This document shows, piece by piece, positions 37,233 through 47,066 of a DNA stretch of 64,000 nt (its first letter is position 1; every line of letters starts with the position of its first letter). Origin of the DNA: Pseudomonas purpurea. GTDB lineage: Bacteria; Pseudomonadota; Gammaproteobacteria; Pseudomonadales; Pseudomonadaceae. The notes beneath the pieces are model-generated. The model saw nothing but the letters and a program-made list of their open reading frames with translations. It did not search any database and was not told where the DNA came from. Position numbers and translations under genes: made by a program. The stretch covers positions 5,658,001 to 5,722,000 of the forward strand of contig NZ_CP150918.1 in assembly GCF_039908635.1 (NCBI RefSeq), given 5' to 3'.

Positions 37233-38819
37233 ATGCGCCTCGCTGCCCTCCCGTTGTTGCTTGCCCCTCTCCTGCTGAGCCCGCTGGCCCAGGCGGCCGC
37301 CCTGAGCGTCTGCACCGAGGCCAGCCCGGAAGGGTTCGATGTCGTTCAATACAACTCGCTGACCACCACCAACGCCTCGGCAGACGTGTTGATGAACCGG
37401 CTGGTGGACTTCGACACTACCAGCGGCAAAGTCGTCCCCAGCCTGGCCGACAGCTGGGACGTCTCGGCAGATGGCCTGACCTACGTCTTCACGCTGCACC
37501 CGCAGGTGAAATTCCATCGCACCGAGTACTTCAACCCCACGCGCACCCTGACGGCCGAAGACGTGAAGTTCAGTTTCGACCGGATGCTCGACCCGGCGCA
37601 CCCGTGGCACAAAATTGCGCAAAGCGGCTTTCCTCATGCCCAGTCTATGCAATTGCCCGCGCTGATCAAGAAAATTGACGCCATCGACCCGCTGACCGTG
37701 CGCTTTACGCTCGACCACCCGGACTCGACCTTCCTCGCCACCCTGAGCATGGGCTTTGCCTCAATCTACTCCGCCGAGTATGCCGACCAGTTGCTCAAGG
37801 CCGGCACCCCGGAGAAGCTCAACAGCCAGCCGATCGGCAGCGGCCCGTTCATTTTCGGGCGTTTCCAGAAGGACGCGTCGATTCGCTACAAGGCCAACCG
37901 TGACTACTTCGCCGGCAGACCGGCCATCGACAGCCTGGTGTTCGCGATCACCCCCGACGCCAACGTGCGCCTGCAAAAACTACGGCGCAACGAGTGCCAG
38001 ATTGCGCTCTCGCCCAAACCGCTGGATGTTCAGGCTGCCGCCCAGGAGCCGACCCTCAAGATCGAAAGCACGCCGGCCTTCATGACCGCGTTCGTGGCGA
38101 TCAACAGCCAGCATCCGCCACTGGATAAACCCGAGGTGCGCCAGGCGATCAACCTGGCGTTCGACAAGGCCAGCTACCTCAAGGCCGTGTTCGAAGACAC
38201 CGCCGAGGCCGCCAATGGCCCGTACCCGCCTAACACCTGGAGTTACGCCAAGGACCTGCCGGGCTATCCGAAAGACATCGCCAAGGCTCGGGCGCTGCTG
38301 GCCAAGGCCGGGCTCAAGGACGGTTTCAAAACCACCATTTGGACCCGCCCTTCCGGCAGCCTGCTCAATCCCAACCCAAGCCTTGGCGCCCAACTGTTGC
38401 AGGCCGATCTGGCCGAAATCGGCATTCAAGCGGAAATCCGCGTGATCGAATGGGGCGAACTGATCCGTCGCGCCAAGGCCGGCGAGCACGACTTGTTGTT
38501 CATGGGCTGGGCCGGCGACAACGGTGACCCGGATAACTTCCTCACGCCGCAGTTCTCTTGCGCAGCGGTCAAGTCCGGGACCAACTTCGCCCGCTACTGC
38601 GACCAGGGCCTGGACAAGCTCATCGGCGCCGGCAAGACCACCACCGAACAAGGTGTACGCAGCAAGCTCTACGAGCAGGCTCAGGCGCAGATCCAGCAAC
38701 AGGCACTGTGGCTGCCGCTGGCCCACCCAACGGCCTATGCGCTAACGCGCAAGGACGTTCAGGGCTATCAGGTCAGCCCGTTCGGGCGTCAGGACTTTTC
38801 CAAAGTCAGCCTCAAGTAA
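37233..38819 (+). CDS. ABC transporter periplasmic substrate-binding protein, DppA-like
   Basis: A 528-aa SBP of the peptide/dipeptide class (family 5). A signal peptide MRLAALPLLLAPLLLSPLAQA precedes the mature start ALSVCTEASPEGFDVVQYNS. Two lobes with the family features follow: NRLVDFDTTSGKVVPSLADS near the N terminus, LTAEDVKFSFDRMLDPAHPW, and the C-terminal GWAGDNGDPDNFLTPQFSC. No permease genes lie adjacent, so this is an orphan binding protein that must use a dpp transporter encoded elsewhere. The position matches PA5317, one of several DppA-like paralogues in Pseudomonas. The peptide specificity cannot be read here. Confidence 0.9.
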   Translation: MRLAALPLLLAPLLLSPLAQAAALSVCTEASPEGFDVVQYNSLTTTNASADVLMNRLVDFDTTSGKVVPSLADSWDVSADGLTYVFTLHPQVKFHRTEYFNPTRTLTAEDVKFSFDRMLDPAHPWHKIAQSGFPHAQSMQLPALIKKIDAIDPLTVRFTLDHPDSTFLATLSMGFASIYSAEYADQLLKAGTPEKLNSQPIGSGPFIFGRFQKDASIRYKANRDYFAGRPAIDSLVFAITPDANVRLQKLRRNECQIALSPKPLDVQAAAQEPTLKIESTPAFMTAFVAINSQHPPLDKPEVRQAINLAFDKASYLKAVFEDTAEAANGPYPPNTWSYAKDLPGYPKDIAKARALLAKAGLKDGFKTTIWTRPSGSLLNPNPSLGAQLLQADLAEIGIQAEIRVIEWGELIRRAKAGEHDLLFMGWAGDNGDPDNFLTPQFSCAAVKSGTNFARYCDQGLDKLIGAGKTTTEQGVRSKLYEQAQAQIQQQALWLPLAHPTAYALTRKDVQGYQVSPFGRQDFSKVSLK

Positions 38820-38836
38820 TAGCGTCACCGCAAAAC

Positions 38837-38868
38837 CCTGTGGGAGCGAGCTTGCTCGCTCCCACCTG
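38837..38868. repeat. Single REP hairpin
   Basis: GTGGGAGCGAGCTTGCTCG followed by CTCCCAC, a perfect compact palindrome between the convergent binding-protein and radC genes. Confidence 0.85.
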
Positions 38869-38893
38869 GATTTACTTAGCTGCGCTACCCCGC

Positions 38894-39568
38894 TCACATC
38901 CACCCATATTCGACCATCGACAACGGGTCACCGTCGCCGACGATAAGATGGTCGAGCACCCGCACATCCACCAGGTCCAGCGCCTTTTGCAAGCGCTTGG
39001 TCAGCGCTCGATCGGCCTGACTCGGCTCGGTGTTGCCCGAAGGGTGGTTGTGACACAGGATCAGTGCCGCCGCGTTGTGTGCCAGCGCTCGCTTGACCAC
39101 CTGCCGGGGGTAGACACTGGCGGTGTCGATGGAGCCGCGAAACAGCGTCTCGAAGGCCAGCACCCGGTGCTTGGAGTCCAGGAACAGGCAACCGAACACC
39201 TCGTGCGGCTCGTGGCGCAGCATCGACTTCAGGTAATCACGAACAGCCCGGGGATTTTCCAGCACCGACTTCTGGCGCGAGTGTTCAGCCAAATGCCGTC
39301 TGCCCATTTCCTGGGCCGCTTGCAACTGAGCGAATTTCGCGGGTCCGAGCCCTAACTGTTTGCTGAATGTTTTTTGATCGGCCTCCAGCAGCGAACGCAG
39401 GCTGCCAAACTGACTCAACAAGTGTCGCGCCAGATCTACCGCGCTTTTGCCCGAGACACCGGTACGTAAAAAAATCGCCAGCAGCTCGGCATCCGAAAGA
39501 CTCGCCGCGCCCAGCTCCAGTAACCTCTCCCGCGGCCGTTCCGCCGCCGGCCAATCGCGAATGCTCAT
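38894..39568 (-). CDS. radC: DNA repair protein RadC (JAMM/MPN family)
   Basis: A 224-aa protein. An N-terminal helix-hairpin-helix (about residues 1-75: [17 protein letters not shown]) is followed by the JAMM metalloprotease-like domain with [14 protein letters not shown] (HxHPSG...D, residues 173-186). Despite the name a role in repair is not firmly established. It starts at 39568 ([20 protein letters not shown]). It is divergent from coaBC with 135 bp between the starts, as in many gammaproteobacteria. Confidence 0.94.
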   Translation of the reverse strand: MSIRDWPAAERPRERLLELGAASLSDAELLAIFLRTGVSGKSAVDLARHLLSQFGSLRSLLEADQKTFSKQLGLGPAKFAQLQAAQEMGRRHLAEHSRQKSVLENPRAVRDYLKSMLRHEPHEVFGCLFLDSKHRVLAFETLFRGSIDTASVYPRQVVKRALAHNAAALILCHNHPSGNTEPSQADRALTKRLQKALDLVDVRVLDHLIVGDGDPLSMVEYGWM

Positions 39569-39703
39569 AGCACCTCCATGTCTGTGTGCGCCGCTGTTCC
39601 ATAGCGGTCGCTGTGATATCGTAGCCCATCAATTTTGCGGGCGATTTCATCCCTGGGGAGGGGGTCTCGCCATGCAGTCATCAACGAAATGAAAGGCAGA
39701 CCT

Positions 39704-40912
39704 ATGCAGCGGCTGTATCGGAAACGCATTGTTCTGGGCGTCGGCGGCGGCATTGCCGCCTACAAGAGCGCCGAGCTGGTTCGCCGACTGATCGACCAGG
39801 GCGCCGAAGTGCGCGTAGTCATGACCCGTGGCGGCAGCGAGTTCATCACCCCGCTGACCATGCAGGCGCTGTCCGGGCACCCCGTGCACCTGGACCTGCT
39901 GGACCCGGCGGCCGAAGCCGCGATGGGCCACATCGAACTGGCCAAATGGGCCGACCTGGTGCTGATCGCCCCGGCCACCGCCGACCTGATCGCGCGCTTG
40001 GCCCAAGGCATCGCCAACGACCTGCTGACCACCCTCGTGCTGGCCACCGACGCCACCGTGGCGCTGGCACCGGCCATGAACCAGGCCATGTGGCGCGACC
40101 CGGCGACCCAGGCCAACACCCAATTGCTCGAAAGCCGTGGCATGAAAGTCTTCGGCCCGGCATCTGGCAGCCAGGCCTGCGGCGACGTCGGCATGGGCCG
40201 CATGCTTGAAGCCGATGACCTGGCGCAGTGCGCTGCCGACTGCTTCCAGCGCCAGGCGCTGACCGGCAAACACGTGCTGATCACGGCCGGCCCGACCCAG
40301 GAAAACATCGACCCGGTGCGCTACATCACCAACCACAGCTCCGGAAAAATGGGCTTTGCCCTGGCCGAAGCCGCGGTTGAAGCCGGCGCCCGCGTCACCC
40401 TGATCACCGGCCCGGTGCATTTGCCGACCCCGGATCGCGTCACCCGGATCGACGTGGTCAGCGCCCGCGACATGCTCGCCGCTTGCGAAGCCGCGATCCC
40501 GTGCGACCTGTTCATCGCCTCCGCTGCGGTCGCTGATTACCGCCCGGAAGTCATCGCCCCACAGAAACTCAAGAAAGACCCTACGAACGGCGACGGCCTG
40601 TTGCTGCAAATGGTCCGCAACCCGGACATTCTGGCGACCATTGCCACTCGCCCCGACCGTCCGTTCAGTGTCGGTTTCGCCGCCGAAACCGAACACCTGC
40701 TCGACTACGCTGCCCGTAAACTGAAAGACAAAAACCTCGACCTGATCGTCGCCAACGACGTGGCCAACCCGAGCATTGGCTTCAACAGCGAGGAAAACGC
40801 TTGCAGCGTGATCGACCGTGAATTGCACGCAACACTCTTTGCCCAGACCAGCAAAGGCAAAATTGCCCGCCAGCTGATCACTTTTATCGCCGAACGTCTG
40901 AACCAGGTTTAA
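39704..40912 (+). CDS. coaBC: Bifunctional phosphopantothenoylcysteine decarboxylase / synthetase CoaBC
   Basis: A 402-aa bifunctional CoA-synthesis enzyme. The N-terminal flavoprotein CoaC domain (residues 1-190) shows [19 protein letters not shown] and [15 protein letters not shown]. The C-terminal CoaB domain (about 190-400) shows [20 protein letters not shown] and VANDV. It condenses phosphopantothenate with cysteine and decarboxylates the product. I chose the ATG at 39704 ([12 protein letters not shown]); an ATG at 39689 adds MKGRP. The stop is 5 bp before dut, so coaBC-dut form an operon. Confidence 0.96.
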   Translation: MQRLYRKRIVLGVGGGIAAYKSAELVRRLIDQGAEVRVVMTRGGSEFITPLTMQALSGHPVHLDLLDPAAEAAMGHIELAKWADLVLIAPATADLIARLAQGIANDLLTTLVLATDATVALAPAMNQAMWRDPATQANTQLLESRGMKVFGPASGSQACGDVGMGRMLEADDLAQCAADCFQRQALTGKHVLITAGPTQENIDPVRYITNHSSGKMGFALAEAAVEAGARVTLITGPVHLPTPDRVTRIDVVSARDMLAACEAAIPCDLFIASAAVADYRPEVIAPQKLKKDPTNGDGLLLQMVRNPDILATIATRPDRPFSVGFAAETEHLLDYAARKLKDKNLDLIVANDVANPSIGFNSEENACSVIDRELHATLFAQTSKGKIARQLITFIAERLNQV

Positions 40913-40917
40913 CTCGC

Positions 40918-41373
40918 ATGCACGCTCTACAAGCCAAGATCCTCGACCCACGCATCGGCAGCGAATTCCCGCTGCCACAGTACGCCACGCCAGGTTCCGC
41001 CGGCCTCGACCTGCGGGCGATGCTGGAACAGGACACCGTCATCAAGCCGGGCGAGACCCTGCTGATCCCCACCGGCCTGTCGGTGTACATCGGCGACCCG
41101 GGCCTTGCCGCCCTGATCCTGCCGCGCTCGGGCCTGGGCCATAAGCACGGCATCGTGCTGGGCAACCTGGTCGGCCTGATCGACTCCGATTACCAGGGCC
41201 CGCTGATGGTGTCGTGCTGGAACCGCGGCCAGACCGACTTCAACATCGTGGTCGGCGAGCGCCTGGCCCAACTGGTGCTGGTGCCGGTGGTTCAGGCGCA
41301 CTTCGAACTGGTCGAAGAATTCGACGAAACCCAGCGCGGCACTGGTGGTTTCGGCCACTCGGGTAGCCACTGA
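40918..41373 (+). CDS. dut: dUTP diphosphatase
   Basis: A 151-aa trimeric dUTPase, which removes dUTP and supplies dUMP for thymidylate synthesis. The five motifs are present: AGLDLRAML (I), [15 protein letters not shown] (II), [13 protein letters not shown] (III), GERLAQLVL (IV) and [10 protein letters not shown] (V). It starts 5 bp after the coaBC stop. A REP pair follows, which separates it from algC. Confidence 0.97.
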   Translation: MHALQAKILDPRIGSEFPLPQYATPGSAGLDLRAMLEQDTVIKPGETLLIPTGLSVYIGDPGLAALILPRSGLGHKHGIVLGNLVGLIDSDYQGPLMVSCWNRGQTDFNIVVGERLAQLVLVPVVQAHFELVEEFDETQRGTGGFGHSGSH

Positions 41374-41387
41374 TCCAACAGAAAACC

Positions 41388-41503
41388 CTGTGGCGAGCGA
41401 GCTTGCTCGCGCTGGGCTGCGTAGCAGCCCCAAAACGCTGTAAGTCATTACCGGTTTTGTGAGTGCTGCGCACTCAAGCGCGAGCAAGCTCCCTCACCAC
41501 AAG
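41388..41503. repeat. REP pair between dut and algC
   Basis: GTGGCGAGCGAGCTTGCTCG at the left and CGCGAGCAAGCTCCCTCACC at the right, with a central stem (GCTGCGTAGCAGC) and GAGTGCTGCGCACTC. The remaining bases up to 41718 show no gene I can support. Confidence 0.8.
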
Positions 41504-41718
41504 CGCTCTATATGCTCGAAATTGCACAGTCGTCATCTGGAAGGTTTACCACTGAATATCAAGGGATTGGCGGACCAAATGCGCGCCGATGCCGCGGTCA
41601 TGGCCTTTGCACACCACGAACTCTCTGTCGAAAACACCGTCATACCCTTCAGTTTGAGCCTGCCGACGAGCCATTCGCCGGTCCGTCCAGCACCCTTTCA
41701 GATGGAGCACTCTCAGTC

Positions 41719-43116
41719 ATGAGCAACGCCGCCAAAGTCGCACCCCGATTCCCCGACAGCATCTTTCGCGCCTACGACATTCGTGGCGTGGTCCCGGAAA
41801 CGCTGACCGCTGAAACCGCTTACTGGATCGGTCGCGCCATTGGCGCCGAAACCCTCGCCCAGCACGAGCCGAACATTTCTGTTGGCCGTGACGGCCGCCT
41901 GTCCGGCCCGGAACTGGTCGAACAACTGATTCAGGGGCTTTACGACGCCGGCTGCCACGTCAGCGATGTCGGCCTGGTGCCGACCCCCGCGCTCTACTAC
42001 GCCGCCAACGTCCTGGCCGGCAAGTCCGGGGTGATGCTCACCGGCAGCCATAACCCGTCGAACTACAACGGTTTCAAAATCGTCATTGCCGGCGACACCC
42101 TGGCCAATGAACAGATCCTGGCGCTGCATGAACGCCTGAAAACCAACAACCTGAGCAGCGGCAAGGGCAGCATCACCAAGGTCGAGATCCTCGATCGCTA
42201 CACCACCGAAATCGTTCAGGACATCAAACTCGCCCGCCGCCTGAAAGTGGTGGTCGATTGCGGTAATGGCGCGGCCGGCGTGATCGCCCCCCAACTGATC
42301 GCCGCGCTGAACTGCGAAGTCATCCCGCTGTTTTGCGAAGTCGATGGCAACTTCCCCAATCACCACCCGGACCCTGGCAAGCCCGAGAACCTGGTGGACC
42401 TGATCGCCAAGGTCAAGGAAACCAACGCCGACCTCGGCCTGGCCTTCGACGGCGACGGCGACCGCGTGGGCGTGGTGACCAACACCGGCAGCATCGTCTT
42501 CCCGGACCGCCTGCTGATGCTGTTCGCCAAGGATGTGGTGGCGCGCAACCCGGACGCAGAAATCATCTTCGACGTCAAATGCACCCGCCGCCTGACCCCG
42601 CTGATCAAGGAATATGGCGGCCGTCCACTAATGTGGAAAACTGGTCACTCGTTGATCAAGAAGAAGATGAAACAAACCGGCGCCCTGCTCGCGGGGGAAA
42701 TGAGCGGGCACATCTTCTTCAAGGAGCGCTGGTTCGGTTTCGACGACGGTATTTACAGCGCCGCTCGTCTGCTGGAGATCCTCAGCCAGGAGAAATCCAG
42801 CTGCGAAGCGTTGTTCGCAACCTTCCCGAACGATATTTCTACGCCTGAAATCAATATCCATGTGACCGAAGAGAGCAAATTCAGCATCATTGATGCACTG
42901 CACGACGCGCAGTGGGGCCAAGGCGCCGACCTGACCACCATTGACGGTGTGCGCGTCGACTACGCCGAAGGCTGGGGCCTGGTTCGCGCCTCCAACACCA
43001 CACCGGTGCTGGTGCTGCGCTTCGAGGCTGACAACGAGGCCCAACTGCAGCGCATCAAGGATGTGTTCCACGCCCAACTGAAACGTGTTGCACCTGATCT
43101 CCAACTACCGTTTTGA
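41719..43116 (+). CDS. algC: Phosphomannomutase/phosphoglucomutase AlgC
   Basis: A 465-aa enzyme interconverting mannose-6-P/mannose-1-P and glucose-6-P/glucose-1-P, supplying alginate, LPS and rhamnolipid precursors. The active-site serine is in TGSHNPSNYNG, the metal loop is DGDGDRVGV and the sugar-binding loop is GEMSGHIFF. The ATG at 41719 gives MSNAAKVAPRFPDSIFRAYD. Some Pseudomonas annotations give AlgC a long N-terminal extension; here a REP pair fills the upstream gap, so the short form is the one present. argB begins 20 bp downstream. Confidence 0.95.
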   Translation: MSNAAKVAPRFPDSIFRAYDIRGVVPETLTAETAYWIGRAIGAETLAQHEPNISVGRDGRLSGPELVEQLIQGLYDAGCHVSDVGLVPTPALYYAANVLAGKSGVMLTGSHNPSNYNGFKIVIAGDTLANEQILALHERLKTNNLSSGKGSITKVEILDRYTTEIVQDIKLARRLKVVVDCGNGAAGVIAPQLIAALNCEVIPLFCEVDGNFPNHHPDPGKPENLVDLIAKVKETNADLGLAFDGDGDRVGVVTNTGSIVFPDRLLMLFAKDVVARNPDAEIIFDVKCTRRLTPLIKEYGGRPLMWKTGHSLIKKKMKQTGALLAGEMSGHIFFKERWFGFDDGIYSAARLLEILSQEKSSCEALFATFPNDISTPEINIHVTEESKFSIIDALHDAQWGQGADLTTIDGVRVDYAEGWGLVRASNTTPVLVLRFEADNEAQLQRIKDVFHAQLKRVAPDLQLPF

Positions 43117-43121
43117 TCTGA

Positions 43122-44042
<921 letters not shown>

Positions 44043-44060
44043 TCTCACCCGCCACACTGA

Positions 44061-44097
44061 ACATCGCCCGCCAGGTTCCCGACCTGGCGGGCGATGT
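44061..44097 (+). terminator. Strong hairpin after argB
   Basis: A 16-bp stem ACATCGCCCGCCAGGT/ACCTGGCGGGCGATGT with a 5-nt loop, followed by TCGTTTCC. The T tract is weak, so it may act as a terminator or as an mRNA-stabilising end. Confidence 0.65.
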
Positions 44098-44231
44098 TCG
44101 TTTCCCCCTGTAGTTTTCCTCCTGCCGAATGCGAAAAGCACAGAACCGTCCTGCACGAGCAACGGAAATGCCTGACATCGCGAGCCCGGCAATCCTCATA
44201 GGATCGACCTGAAACCCACAGGAGATTCCTC

Positions 44232-44444
44232 ATGCAAAAAGACTACGTCCCCTACGGCAGCGATGTTTCAGCAGGCACTTACGAGTGCGTGGACTGCGGT
44301 CATCATTACTCCAACCAGGCCAAAACCTCGATGCCGCCCTGCCCGGCGTTCAAGTCGACCCCGCACACCCGCCATGGCTGGAAGATCCTCACCGGCCAGG
44401 GCGACGCCGTGAAAGACCCCTACCCAAACAAACCCACCCGATAA
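44232..44444 (+). CDS. Small zinc-ribbon-like protein
   Basis: A 70-aa protein with one CxxC pair (YECVDCGHHY) and a third Cys in MPPCPAF, plus several His. This suggests an incomplete zinc ribbon (C-x2-C...C). I do not recognise a functional name. It is preceded by AGGAGA at good spacing. It is followed 16 bp later by the uncharacterised two-gene unit, so the three may be one transcript. Confidence 0.78.
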   Translation: MQKDYVPYGSDVSAGTYECVDCGHHYSNQAKTSMPPCPAFKSTPHTRHGWKILTGQGDAVKDPYPNKPTR

Positions 44445-44460
44445 CCGCGGGGCGCCGTCC

Positions 44461-45033
44461 ATGCAGATTTCCTTCACGATTGATGCCCAGGCCTTCAACC
44501 AGGAACAAAAAGAACCGATCAAAAAGACCCTTCGTATCGACGATCACGAAATTGCCCACGCACTGGAGAGAATCGCCAAGGCCAGCCTGACCGAATACCT
44601 GAAAATGCTGGTGGAGGGCGGGATGCCCAGCCGTGCCGACGAGGCGAAGCAGGATCGACTGCTGTACTTGATCCAGAGCTATTTCGGGCAAACATTGCCC
44701 ACCGAGTCGCAGATATCGACTATTTTCCAGCTCACCCAGAGCCAGAGCAAAACCTTGTTGAAAAACACGGTTTCACGCTTCAGGAACCAGCTCGATGAAA
44801 TTCTGCGCCACAGCATGAGTGCGGTGATCCAGTCGGCGGAGCATGCACAGACGGTCTATCTGGTGGTCATTCATTCGGACGTCATCCGCGACGAACTGAA
44901 CATGCTGATTACCCAGAATGAGCCGACCTTCAAACCCATCACCAAGCGTAAAGGCAGCGCCGGGCAATTTGAAATCAGCGAAGACTCCCACAATCTGCTG
45001 TGCGCGACGCTGGGGCTCAATGCCGTTCAGTGA
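44461..45033 (+). CDS. Uncharacterised protein with HTH-like segment
   Basis: I do not recognise this 190-aa soluble protein. The segment TESQISTIFQLTQSQSKTLL (about residues 81-100) looks like a helix-turn-helix, and the rest is helical with a beta-rich patch (TVYLVVIHSDVI). There is no signal peptide or membrane helix. The 3' end overlaps the following membrane-protein gene by 14 bp, indicating translational coupling. The pair sits between argB and pyrE, where P. aeruginosa has other genes, so it looks accessory. A regulator for the membrane partner is one possible reading, unproven. Confidence 0.78.
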   Translation: MQISFTIDAQAFNQEQKEPIKKTLRIDDHEIAHALERIAKASLTEYLKMLVEGGMPSRADEAKQDRLLYLIQSYFGQTLPTESQISTIFQLTQSQSKTLLKNTVSRFRNQLDEILRHSMSAVIQSAEHAQTVYLVVIHSDVIRDELNMLITQNEPTFKPITKRKGSAGQFEISEDSHNLLCATLGLNAVQ

Positions 45034-45403
45034 CATGGTCGCGACCAGCGGGCTGCTGCTGACACTGACCACCTTCATGTTCAACCTGGCGTGGCCCAGG
45101 CTGCATGAAGCGCTGGAACTGGATGAGTACGTGACAGGCCTTCAAGCTCGAAAACGCAGCCGGGAAAAGGCACGCAGCGCGCTGTTCTCGATTGCGTTGC
45201 CTTTTCTGACGGCATTCACGGCACTGTTTTACGTCAACCTGCCCGGCGCGCTGCGCATTGTTCACGGCAGCAGCTTCGATCTCTGGGATTTCGATGTGAC
45301 ACAGACGCTGTACGTCATGCTGACGTGCACACTGATTTTATTTGCGGTGCATTTCGGATGGCTGACGGCTCGACTGGCCGCCAAATGGAGAAAACTGGCT
45401 TGA
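45020..45403 (+). CDS. Uncharacterised three-TM membrane protein
   Basis: A 127-aa protein with three hydrophobic segments at about residues 7-25 (VATSGLLLTLTTFMFNLAW), 53-74 (ALFSIALPFLTAFTALFYV) and 96-118 (TLYVMLTCTLILFAVHFGW). A charged loop (ALELDEYVTGLQARKRSREK) lies between the first two. I find no family name. It is translated from within the end of the preceding gene and ends 11 bp before a terminator, so the two genes form one compact unit. Confidence 0.75.
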   Translation: MPFSDMVATSGLLLTLTTFMFNLAWPRLHEALELDEYVTGLQARKRSREKARSALFSIALPFLTAFTALFYVNLPGALRIVHGSSFDLWDFDVTQTLYVMLTCTLILFAVHFGWLTARLAAKWRKLA

Positions 45404-45413
45404 ACACAAAAGA

Positions 45414-45439
45414 AAAGGCCCTGTGAGAACAGGGCCTTT
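45414..45439. terminator. Bidirectional terminator (uncharacterised unit / pyrE)
   Basis: Stem AAAGGCCCTG/CAGGGCCTTT around TGAGAA, between convergent genes. Confidence 0.8.
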
Positions 45440-45442
45440 GAT

Positions 45443-46087
45443 TCAGATGCCGTATTGCGCGCGGTAGGCTTCAACCGCCGGCAGGTGCTGCTTGAGTTCG
45501 GGGTCGTCGGCCAGAAATTGCAGGACCTGAGTCAGCGAAACAATGCTGACCACCGGGATACCGAAGTCGCGCTCGACTTCCTGGATCGCCGATAGCTCGC
45601 CATTGCCGCGCTCCTGACGGTTCAGCGCGATCAACACGCCCGCCGCCTTGGCGCCGTCCTGGGAAGCGATGATCTGCATCACTTCACGAATGGCGGTGCC
45701 CGCGGTGATCACGTCGTCGATGATCAGCACTTCGCCGGTCAGCGGTGCGCCAACCAGGCTGCCGCCTTCGCCATGGGCCTTGGCTTCCTTGCGGTTGAAG
45801 CACCAAGGCAGGTCACGGTCATGGTGTTCAGCCAACGCCACGGCGGTGGTCGCCGCCAACGGAATGCCTTTGTAGGCCGGGCCGAACAGCACGTCGAAGG
45901 GAATGCCGCTCTCGACGATGGCTGCCGCGTAGAAACGCCCCAGCTGCGCCAGCGCCGAGCCCGAGTTGAACAGGCCCGCATTGAAGAAGTAAGGACTGGT
46001 GCGCCCGGACTTCAGGGTGAACTCACCGAAGCGCAAAACGCCGCGATCGATGGCAAAACGAATGAAGTCGCGCTGATACGCTTGCAT
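45443..46087 (-). CDS. pyrE: Orotate phosphoribosyltransferase
   Basis: A 214-aa type I phosphoribosyltransferase that makes OMP from orotate and PRPP. The PRPP-binding loop is [14 protein letters not shown] (about residue 120), and [11 protein letters not shown] and [10 protein letters not shown] are family-typical. The ATG at 46087 gives [14 protein letters not shown]; a further in-frame ATG at 46108 is not needed. It is divergent from crc, the arrangement seen in all Pseudomonas I know. Confidence 0.96.
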   Translation of the reverse strand: MQAYQRDFIRFAIDRGVLRFGEFTLKSGRTSPYFFNAGLFNSGSALAQLGRFYAAAIVESGIPFDVLFGPAYKGIPLAATTAVALAEHHDRDLPWCFNRKEAKAHGEGGSLVGAPLTGEVLIIDDVITAGTAIREVMQIIASQDGAKAAGVLIALNRQERGNGELSAIQEVERDFGIPVVSIVSLTQVLQFLADDPELKQHLPAVEAYRAQYGI

Positions 46088-46169
46088 GAAAAAAACCCCA
46101 AATACCACGGATTTAGCTAATTAGGTAGACGCCGTGTATCATACACGCACGCGATTTTTGGGGCCATTT

Positions 46170-46949
46170 ATGCGGATCATCAGTGTGAACGTCAATGGTA
46201 TTCAGGCGGCAGTCGAGCGCGGTTTGCTCAGTTGGCTGCAAGCACAGAATGCCGACGTCATCTGCCTGCAGGACACCCGCGCCTCCGCCTTTGAACTGGA
46301 CGATCCAGCCTTCCAACTGGATGGCTACTTCCTTTATGCCTGCGATGCCGAAGTTCCCACCCAAGGTGGCGTGGCTTTGTATTCGCGGTTGCAGCCGAAG
46401 GCCGTCATCAGCGGTCTCGGCTTCGAGACGGCCGACCGCTACGGGCGCTACCTGCAAGCCGATTTCGACAAGGTCAGCATCGCGACCTTGCTGCTTCCTT
46501 CGGGGCAGAACGGCGATGAAGACTTGAACCAGAAGTTCAAGCTAATGGACGACTTCGCCCGTTATCTGGATAAACAGCGGCGCAAACGTCGCGAGTACAT
46601 TTATTGTGGCTCGCTGTACGTAGCGCAACAGAAGCTCGATATCAAGAACTGGCGCGACAGCCAGCAATCCCCGGGATTCCTGGCGCCAGAGCGCGCCTGG
46701 ATGGACGAGATTGTCGGCAACATGGGCTATGTCGACGCCCTGCGCGAAGTCAGCCGTGAAGGCGACCAGTACAGCTGGTGGCCAGACAACGAACAGGCCG
46801 AGATGCTCAACCTGGGCTGGCGTTTCGACTACCAGTTGCTGACCCCAGGCCTGCGCCGCTTCGTTCGTAGCGCACGCCTGCCTCGCCAGCCGCGCTTCTC
46901 GCAGCACGCGCCGCTGATCGTCGACTACGACTGGACGCTGACCATCTAA
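46170..46949 (+). CDS. crc: Catabolite repression control protein Crc
   Basis: A 259-aa protein of the exonuclease-endonuclease-phosphatase fold (MRIISVNVNGIQAAVERGLL; ICLQDTRA; HAPLIVDYDW). In Pseudomonas it does not act as a nuclease; it stabilises Hfq on A-rich target mRNAs to repress use of less favoured carbon sources. The length equals that of P. aeruginosa Crc. The ATG at 46170 is preceded by a possible start at 46134, which would add an uncharacteristic tail. It is divergent from pyrE. Confidence 0.96.
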   Translation: MRIISVNVNGIQAAVERGLLSWLQAQNADVICLQDTRASAFELDDPAFQLDGYFLYACDAEVPTQGGVALYSRLQPKAVISGLGFETADRYGRYLQADFDKVSIATLLLPSGQNGDEDLNQKFKLMDDFARYLDKQRRKRREYIYCGSLYVAQQKLDIKNWRDSQQSPGFLAPERAWMDEIVGNMGYVDALREVSREGDQYSWWPDNEQAEMLNLGWRFDYQLLTPGLRRFVRSARLPRQPRFSQHAPLIVDYDWTLTI

Positions 46950-46959
46950 GCGTTTAAAG

Positions 46960-46992
46960 AAAATGCCCGTATCGCAAGATACGGGCATTTTT
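46960..46992 (+). terminator. Terminator of crc
   Basis: Stem AAAATGCCCGTATC/GATACGGGCATTTT with a GCAA loop, 11 bp after the stop. Confidence 0.88.
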
Positions 46993-47066
46993 CTTGTGCG
47001 CCAGCGTAAGGTGAAAACCGCTCTCAGAGCGCGCGGCTCCCGCCCTCGCTGGACGTGAGCTGAACT

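Noticed and set aside
46170..46949. Crc as an active exonuclease/AP endonuclease
   Set aside because: The fold is EEP-like, but Pseudomonas Crc is known to act with Hfq and not as a nuclease.
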